Shown here: piece by piece, positions 57,465-64,000 of the stretch
Layout of the letters: each line of letters opens with the position of its first letter
How positions within the stretch are numbered: the first letter of the stretch is position 1
NCBI RefSeq assembly: GCF_030867095.1
Contig: NC_081831.1
Coordinates: 63,812,716-63,876,715 of the forward strand
DNA from: Alligator mississippiensis
Taxonomy: Eukaryota > Chordata > Crocodylia > Alligatoridae
Length of the DNA stretch: 64,000 nt
Reading direction: 5' to 3'
Notes under the pieces: model-generated
Databases searched by the model: none
Seen by the model: only the letters and a program-made list of their open reading frames with translations
What the model was told of the DNA's origin: nothing
Program-made: the position numbers and the translations under genes

Positions 57465-60030
57465 GCTTTGCTTTTGATCATTTTGCTGTATGTGTACCGG
57501 TGCTTCATAGGAGGTAAAGCAAATCCTTACTCCATGCCCCTTGCTCCCTACACAAATGGTACAGTACAAGACTACCAGACCTGGATGCAGCTTTTCATAA
57601 CCAAAATGCTTTACAGACTAGGCTAGTTTTTTGAAAGGGCGAATTTGCTTGGCTAATATTTGATAAGAATGTGACGGGCATCTTCTGTTACTTTTCATCA
57701 ACTCTGTTATCACTGAAATGGAGCTTGGTAGACAGGAGCCCCAGAGAGTCGCAGTATACATAGGTAGAAAGGTATACCTCTACTATCCCCAAAAGGGACA
57801 AGGACATATTCTAAGCCCTGAGGGTAACTGTTCTTACTGATTTTTTTGTTTGTTTGTTTGTTTTAACACTGATTTGATTGTTGAGTGGCATTACTCCTGA
57901 TTTCTAATTATGTAAAAGATAAATTCCTTATTTTTTTTTTACACTTAAGGTTATTAAATTGTTCTAAATTAACACCCTGAGGTTCCTGGTCTAGCATTGC
58001 TGCTGGCTTTTATTTTATTTTCTAAAATATTTGCACTTTACTCCATGATTTAATCAGCTTCATTTTATTTGTAATCAAGTTTCCTTTCCATTAACTGAGA
58101 CAATGCTACTGTATTTTGGTTTCCAGCTCTTCTGGGTAGGATTTTAAATCCAAACTTAGAATGCTTTAATTTTATATAAAAACAAGCTTTGGAAATGTTT
58201 TTTTTTGTTTTTTCTATTGGGGTTTGCCACATTCCCTTTTAATTTGAAGCCTACCTTTTGAGATCTAAATGAACTGTCCTTTTTTAGTATGTGACCCTTG
58301 TCACAGAAAATGTCCCTGTATATGTTTGTGTACGAGTAATTTCAGCTCAATTTTGGGGGGAGGGGGGGAGGGAGGGTGATAAACCTTTCTTTATTCAATC
58401 TGTCAGCCTTATAAATAGTTTGGGAGCAAAGTTGAGATGGATTCTTGAGTCATGCCTGGTTAAAAATTCTGCTAAACATATGCTAGAGCAGAATTTATTC
58501 TCTGAATTGTGTAGACTGCTGATGGGCAAAAATCAAGAAATGCTTTCCTTTTATATATGTATACCCTATATACTGTCTTCTGTATTGCATATATACAGTC
58601 ATGTTCAAAGTAACACAGGGCAGATATGTGGTGAAAGAAGCTTTCAATTTTTTGTAGCGTAATTCAGAGTAGAGTCATGCTTTTAACCAGAGGGTCTAGT
58701 GATATGAGGTACCTTGGAAGCTGCTCTAAGTAGGTTTGGTCATCTCTACAGACTGCTTGGATTACACACCTCTGTTTACAGGGCTCTGTAATAAGAGTGT
58801 TTGGCTGCATGGTGATACTGGCTTTTGTTGCCTAATTGCTACATATGACAGCAGCACTACAATAAGCTCCTAACCTTTTCATAGTTTCATTACCCCTGCT
58901 AGTACTTCTGTCCTGAGTGACACTTCATCAGTGGGGGTCTTGACAGACAGCCAGCAATTTCCAAGGAAAACACTTGCCTGCCTGTTGGGATGGAAGCAGC
59001 TGAAGGTGGGAAAGAGAAAAGGGGAATATGAAAGCAAAGAAAGAAAGACTAAAATAAATTAATAAAAATCCAACTGTGCAGATAATTTGCAAGCAGGAAG
59101 AGGGCGGAATTCCTCCAGACATTGTTCATTTTGAATAGCTTGCTCACATCTATTGCTGTAAACTGTGCAAAGCAATTTAGTGCCTGTAAACAAAATAATT
59201 CTGGAGTAGAGAACTCTTAGTTCGGCAACAAAGGCTTTGGCTTTGAATCTTCAATTGTTTGATGCCTTTCATGCTGGGTTGTGAGGACTTTAAAGCTAAT
59301 TCAGTGTAAGCAGTGTCCAGCTGGTCCTTTCCTTTGTGCTTTTTGACACAGTGTAGAATTAACCCATACCTCACTGCTACAAAATGTTTAGGCCAAGAGC
59401 CATATTCCCAAAATGATTGGAAGTTTGTATAGATAAGGAATGAAAACCAACCTGTATCTGCGCATGAAACATCCTCTGTCTGAGAGGACAAGGAAGATGT
59501 TTCTGTTATGGGCAGGCTATTCCATAATTGTCGGTTATTGAGCTTTTTGTATCATTCTTTGAAACTTTTAGAACAGCAACAGACAGCATGTTGGAGTAGA
59601 TGCACCTGGGGTCTGATCTAGCTATGACTTATGTTCCAGCATTGGAAGAAAATTAGGGTCATGCTGCTTTAAATTATCCCCAGTACAGGAACATGCAGTC
59701 TTATCCTTGAAGCTTGCTAGTAATGGTTATTCTGCAAGCTATCCAGGCAGGTTATATTGATTGTTGCAGTTTCTCCTTTCATTTAACTTGAATTTTGGCT
59801 GCTACAGCTTAAGTTCATTTCATGAAACAGTAGACCCTGAAGCACCACCGATAGCTTAAAGGAATGGATTTGTTAAAAGATGCAACAAGGCAACTTTGCT
59901 CTGGGTTTGTACATCACTATATAGAAAGGGACAAAGAGACAGGTGCTGTTAGATTTTACACTGGAAAATGTAAGGGTTGTAAAGTTGCAGACTAATGTTC
60001 CCAAACATAGGAAGGAATGATGATTTGTCT
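57465..60030. other. No gene recognised
   Basis: AT-rich sequence with a (GTTT)n run at about 57,843. A G-rich tract at 58,355-58,376 could form a G-quadruplex. A possible old CR1/L3-like tail lies at about 59,557-59,640 ('GGGGTCTGATCTAGC'). Confidence 0.4.
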
Positions 60031-62066
60031 CATAGATTCATAGATTCATAGATGTTAGGGTCGGAAGGGACCTCAATAGATCATCAAGTCCGACCCCCTG
60101 CATAAGCAGGAAAGAGTGTTGGGTCTAAATGACCCCAGCTAGATACTTGTCTAACCTCCTCTTGAAGACCCCCAGGGTAGGGGAGAGCACCACCTCCCTT
60201 GGGAGCCCGTTCCAGACCTTGGCCACGCGAACTGTGAAGAAGTTCTTCCTAATGTCCAGTCTAAATCTGCTCTCTGCTAGCTTGTGGCCATTGTTTCTTG
60301 TAACCCCCGGGGGCGCCTTGGTGAATAAATCCTCACCAATTCCCTTCTGTGCCCCCGTGATGAACTTATAGGCAGCCACTAGGTCGCCTCTCAACCTTCT
60401 CTTGCGGAGGCTGAAAAGGTCCAGTTTCACTAGTCTCTCCTCGTAGGGCTTGGTCTGCAGGCCCTTGACCATACGAGTTGCCCTTCGCTGTACCCTCTCC
60501 AGGTTATCCGCATCCTTCTTGAAGTGCGGCGCCCAGAATTGCACGCAGTACTCCAACTGCGGTCTGACCAGCGCCCGATAGAGGGGAAGTATCACCTCCC
60601 TGGACCTATTTGTCATGCATCTGCTGATGCACGATAAAGTGCCATTGGCTTTTCTGATGGCTTCGTCACACTGCCGGCTCATGTTCAACTTGGAGTCCAC
60701 TAGGACTCCAAGATCCCTTTCCACTTCCGTGCCACCCAGCAGGTCATTCCCTAGGCTGTAGGTGTGCTGGACATTTTTCCTCCCTAGGTGCAGCACTTTG
60801 CATTTCTCCTTGTTGAACTGCATCCTGTTGTTTTCTGCCCACTTGTCCAGCCTATCCAGGTCTGCCTGCAGCTGTTCCCTGCCCTCCGGCGTGTCCACTT
60901 CTCCCCATAGCTTTGTGTCATCTGCAAACTTGGACAGAGTACATTTCACTCCCACGTCCAAGTCGCTGATGAAGACATTAAAGAGTATCGGTCCAAGGAC
61001 CGAACCCTGCGGGACCCCACTACCCACACCCTTCCAGGTCGAGACCGACCCATCTACCACGACTCTTTGGGTGCGACCCTCTAGCCAATTCGCCACCCAC
61101 CGAACTGTGCAGTCATCCACATCACAGCCTCTTAATTTGTTCACCAGTATGGGGTGGGATACCGTATCGAAGGCCTTCCTGAAGTCCAGGTATACGACAT
61201 CCACCCCTCCTCCTGTGTCCAGGCGTTTCGTAACCTGGTCATAAAAAGAGACTAGGTTGGTCAGGCACGATCTGCCCGCCACAAACCCATGCTGGTTTCC
61301 CCTCAGCATAATTTGCCCTGCCGGGCTCTCACAAATGTGAGCCTTGATAATTTTTTCAAGTACTTTACCAAGGATGGAGGTGAGACTGACTGGCCTATAG
61401 TTGCCCGGGTCCTCCTTCCTCCCCTTTTTGAAAATGGGGACCACGTTAGCCCTTTTCCAGTCCTCCGGGACTTGGCCCGTGTGCCACGAGCATTCGAATA
61501 TTCCCGCCAGTGGCTCTGCAATGACGTCGGCCAGTGCCTTCAGCACCCTCGGATGGAGCCCATCCGGGCCTGCCGACTTAAAGGCATCCAGTTCTTCCAA
61601 ATGACTCTGCACCACCTCAGGGTCTACGCATGGAAGTCTGGCGCCTTGCTGCTGCCTCTCTACAACCCCAGTGAGAGACTTGTCGCGCCCCTCGCTTAGG
61701 AACACTGAGGCAAAGAACTCGTTGAGGAGTTCAGCCTTGTCCCCTCTATCTGTCACCAATTGCTGCTGCCCATTTAGCAGGGGTCCTATTCCTCCCTGGG
61801 CCTTCTTTTTACTCCCAATATATCTAAAAAACAATTTCTTGTTGTCCTTTACTTGGGTTGCCATCCTCAGCTCCATGGTAGCTTTGGCCCGCCTAACTGC
61901 CTCCCTACAAGCACGAGCAGAGGAGGTATATTCATCTTTAGTGATCTCACCCTTTTTCCACTTTTTATGTGCTCCCCTTTTGGCCCTTAGGCTGCCCTGG
62001 ATTTCTCTGGTCAGCCATGGAAGCCTCCTGGCCCCTTTCCCTCTTTTGCCTTGCTCATCCCTCTAA
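60031..62066 (-). mobile_element. CR1 LINE, about 2 kb, 5'-truncated, youngest-looking copy
   Basis: The 3' end at the left shows the tandem 'TCATAGAT' tail and 'GGTCGGAAGGGACCTCAATA' terminal motif. ORF2 then runs rightward on the minus strand without interruption to about 62,063, where homology stops. CR1 elements are usually truncated at the 5' end, so this is a typical insertion; the long open frame suggests it is recent. Confidence 0.93.
60125..61876 (-). CDS. CR1 ORF2 protein, reverse transcriptase to C-terminus (583 codons)
   Basis: This encodes the reverse transcriptase half of the CR1 replicase, which copies the LINE RNA at the nicked target. The frame holds motif A DFRKAFDTVSH (residues 231-241), motif B SGVPQGSVLGP (286-296) and motif C FADD (317-320). 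It continues through 'LEYCVQFWAPHF' and 'RLDIRKNFFTVRVAKVWNGL' to the stop, about 95 bases before the 3' tail. The same frame is open further upstream ('RLPWLTREIQG', 'KWKKGEITKDEY') to about 62,063, so the first Met is only the first available one, not the native start. The N-terminal endonuclease is missing by truncation, so the copy cannot move itself. All three catalytic-motif regions look intact. Confidence 0.9.
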   Translation of the reverse strand: MELRMATQVKDNKKLFFRYIGSKKKAQGGIGPLLNGQQQLVTDRGDKAELLNEFFASVFLSEGRDKSLTGVVERQQQGARLPCVDPEVVQSHLEELDAFKSAGPDGLHPRVLKALADVIAEPLAGIFECSWHTGQVPEDWKRANVVPIFKKGRKEDPGNYRPVSLTSILGKVLEKIIKAHICESPAGQIMLRGNQHGFVAGRSCLTNLVSFYDQVTKRLDTGGGVDVVYLDFRKAFDTVSHPILVNKLRGCDVDDCTVRWVANWLEGRTQRVVVDGSVSTWKGVGSGVPQGSVLGPILFNVFISDLDVGVKCTLSKFADDTKLWGEVDTPEGREQLQADLDRLDKWAENNRMQFNKEKCKVLHLGRKNVQHTYSLGNDLLGGTEVERDLGVLVDSKLNMSRQCDEAIRKANGTLSCISRCMTNRSREVILPLYRALVRPQLEYCVQFWAPHFKKDADNLERVQRRATRMVKGLQTKPYEERLVKLDLFSLRKRRLRGDLVAAYKFITGAQKGIGEDLFTKAPPGVTRNNGHKLAESRFRLDIRKNFFTVRVAKVWNGLPREVVLSPTLGVFKRRLDKYLAGVI

Positions 62067-62411
62067 AGTGAACGTGAGCCTTCATGGGCTACTGGTGCCG
62101 CCTTAGTTGGGGGGGCACGTGTCCCCCCCGTGACCAGTCCCACTGGCTGGCGGGGGCCCCCCCATGGCCAATCTTGCTGCCCAGGGGGATCCCTGTGGCC
62201 AATCACTGTAGCCGCTTCTGGGAGTAGCTGCAGCAATTGGCTGGCATTTGCAGGGGGGACACTAGCACTCCCGCCTGCCCCCCTGCCCTTCGCCTAAGCA
62301 GTGAGCATTGCCAGTCAGGGGGTGCACCGGTGTTCTCATTGCAAGCCTTGGTATCTCCTTTATGAAGCAGGGGTAACTCCTCCTTTCTGGGGGCGCTGCA
62401 AAGATAATATA
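62067..62411. repeat. GC-rich block between two CR1 copies
   Basis: C/G-run-rich sequence ('GTTGGGGGGGCACGTGTCCC', 'CCACTGGCTGGCGGGGGCCC') with 'GCCAATC' motifs repeated near 62,167 and 62,214. Probably a fragment of another repeat; no family recognised. Confidence 0.35.
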
Positions 62412-64000
62412 TTTCATAGATTTCATAGACATTTGGGCTGGATGGGTCCCCGGAGGATCATCGAGTCATGCCCCCTGCCCCAGGGGCAGGAAGTCAGCAG
62501 GGATTGTAGGATCCCAGCAAGATAAGCATCCAAATGTGTCTTGAAGGCATTCAAAGTGGGTGTTTGAACCGCCTCTGGCAGCAGTCTGTTCCAAACCTTG
62601 GGGGCTCAGACAGTAAAGAAGTTCTTCCTTATGTCCAGCCTGAATCGGTCATGGTGGAGTTTGTGACTGTTCAATCTTGTCATCCCTTGGGGCGCTCTGG
62701 TGAACAGATGTTCCCCCAGATCCTGCTGAGCACCCCTGATAAACTTATAGGTGGCCACCAGATCACCCCTGAGCCTGCGCTTTTCTAGGCTAAAGAGTCA
62801 CATGGCTCTCAGACTGTCATCATAAAGTCTGATTTCCTGACCTCTGATCATGCGTGTGGCTCTCCTGTGCACTCTCAAGCTTCTCCACATCCTTTTTGAA
62901 TTGCGGAGCCCAAAATTGGATGCAGTACTCCAGCTGCGGCCTCACCAAAGCCGAGTACAACAGGAGAATGACATCCCGGGATTTGCTTGAGAAGCATCTA
63001 TGGATGCAAAGCCAGCAGTTTGCTCACTTTACTAGCCACAGCATCACATTGAAGGCTCGTGTTCATTTTGTGGTCAATCATGACTCTCAAGTCCCTTTAA
63101 TCTGTAGTGCTAACCAGCATAGCACTGCCGAACTTATAAGCATGCTGCAGGTTTTTCCTCCCAAAGTGGAGAACCTTGCATTTTTCGGTGTTGAACACCA
63201 TCAGGTTCTCATCTGTCCATTTCCTGAGCCTGTCAAGGTCTGCCTGGATCACCCTCCTATCCTCAGGTGTAGATGCTTTACCCCACAGTTTGGTATCGTT
63301 GGCAAACTTGGCCAGCCCGCTTCTGACACCAGTGTCCACATCAGTGATGAAGATGTTAAACCGTATAGGCCCTAGGACAGAGCCTTGCAGGACCCCACTG
63401 GTGACTGCGCACCAAGACAATTGGCTTCTGTCAACCACCACCCTCTGGGTCCTGCCACGGAGCCAATTTCCCAGCCAGCGGATCGTGGTGAGGTCAAGGC
63501 TGCAGTTAGCCAGTTTTGGCAAGAGGTGATCATGGGAAACCAGATCAAAGGCTTTTTTGAAGTCAAGATATATGACATCAATCTCTTGCCCCTTGTCCAG
63601 GTGATAGGTCACCTGGTCGTATAAGGAAATGAGATTGGTCAAGCAAGACCTACCTGCAACAAACCCATGCTGGGTATCCCTCAGGATATTGCTGTCAGCT
63701 AGTTTGTTAAGGATGGCCTCTTTGATAATCTTTTCCAAGACCTTCCCCAGGACAGAGGTCAGGCTGATGGGCCTGTAGTTTGATGGATCTACTTTCCTTC
63801 CTTTGTTGAAGATTGGCACCACATTGGCCTTCTTCCAATCTTTGGGCACTTCACCAGAGCACCAGGAGTTCTCAAAGATCCTTGCCAGGGGCTGAGCTAT
63901 GATGCTTGCCAGCTCCTTGAGTACCCTGGGATGTAAGCTGTCAGGGCTGGCTGACTTGAAGGTATCCAGCCTGTCAAGGTGTTCCTGCACAAGGTCAGCT
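62412..64000 (-). mobile_element. CR1 LINE of a different subfamily, runs off the window
   Basis: The 3' end at 62,412 ('TTTCATAGATTTCATAGACA', GGGCTGGATGGGTCCCCGGA) differs from that of the 60-kb copy. ORF2 sequence extends to the window end on the minus strand. Frame breaks between about 62,560 and 63,100 and a changed catalytic motif show that it is older and inactive. Confidence 0.92.
63097..63990 (-). pseudogene. CR1 reverse transcriptase fragment (broken)
   Basis: A 297-codon minus-strand frame shows 'FKSASPDSLHPRVLKELAS', 'VVPIFNKGRKVDPSNYRPIS', 'LDFKKAFDLVSHDHLL' (motif A), 'SGVLQGSVLGPIRFNIF' (motif B, with L for the usual P) and FANDTKLWG (motif C, where N replaces the first catalytic Asp of FADD). 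The frame ends near 'KFGSAMLVSTTD', and the C-terminal part continues in other frames. The lost Asp alone would abolish polymerase activity. Confidence 0.88.

Noticed and set aside
1-64000. CRISPR arrays, operons, rRNA or tRNA genes, prophage
   Set aside because: None seen; repeat content, splice signals and CpG depletion are those of a vertebrate nuclear genome.

Overview
The window looks like a gene-poor stretch of a large sauropsid genome, most likely a crocodilian. This rests on its repeats. CR1 LINEs of several ages end in the 'TCATAGAT' tandem tail and the 'GGTCGGAAGGGACCT' 3' motif. There are many short hAT and other TIR elements, tRNA-derived CORE/MIR-like SINEs, and a Penelope-like retroelement family with head-to-head inverted ends. 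A turtle is the main alternative. There are no bacterial-style genes, operons, tRNA or rRNA genes, or CRISPR arrays.

Layout. 1-13 kb is intergenic or intronic sequence. It holds CR1 tails (3.3, 8.0 kb), hAT-type MITEs (1.9, 8.5 kb), a Penelope-derived palindrome with a hAT MITE inside it (8.4-9.0 kb), a Tigger-like element (6.0-6.6 kb) and a homeodomain/POU-site-rich block that may be a conserved enhancer (4.6-5.1 kb). 13-19 kb carries two truncated CR1 copies of one subfamily, with Harbinger-like MITEs around the first. 21-35 kb holds more hAT MITEs, two solo-LTR-like fossils, CR1 tails and a good candidate for the last coding exon of a host gene (28,519-28,598, + strand). 36-41 kb contains GC-rich repeats, a MIR-like SINE and another Penelope-type end. 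At 41.65-42.5 kb a CpG island marks a promoter, possibly bidirectional, with a candidate coding first exon on the minus strand and a candidate first exon on the plus strand. 42.5-51 kb is mostly unique sequence, as expected for a long first intron. 51.5-54 kb has two larger TIR elements. 55.9-57.5 kb is a Penelope-like copy with a degraded GIY-YIG-type coding region between roughly 470-bp inverted arms. 60.0-64.0 kb holds two minus-strand CR1 copies. One keeps a 583-codon reverse transcriptase frame and is the youngest-looking element here. The other is broken and runs off the window.

Host content is therefore sparse: the end of one plus-strand gene at 28.6 kb and a promoter region at 42 kb. 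Neither gene could be named. The most unusual material is the Penelope-like family, whose ends fold into perfect-to-decayed hammerhead-ribozyme-like motifs, and its nesting with hAT elements, which gives a clear relative chronology. Family names come from remembered motifs and were not checked against a repeat library.
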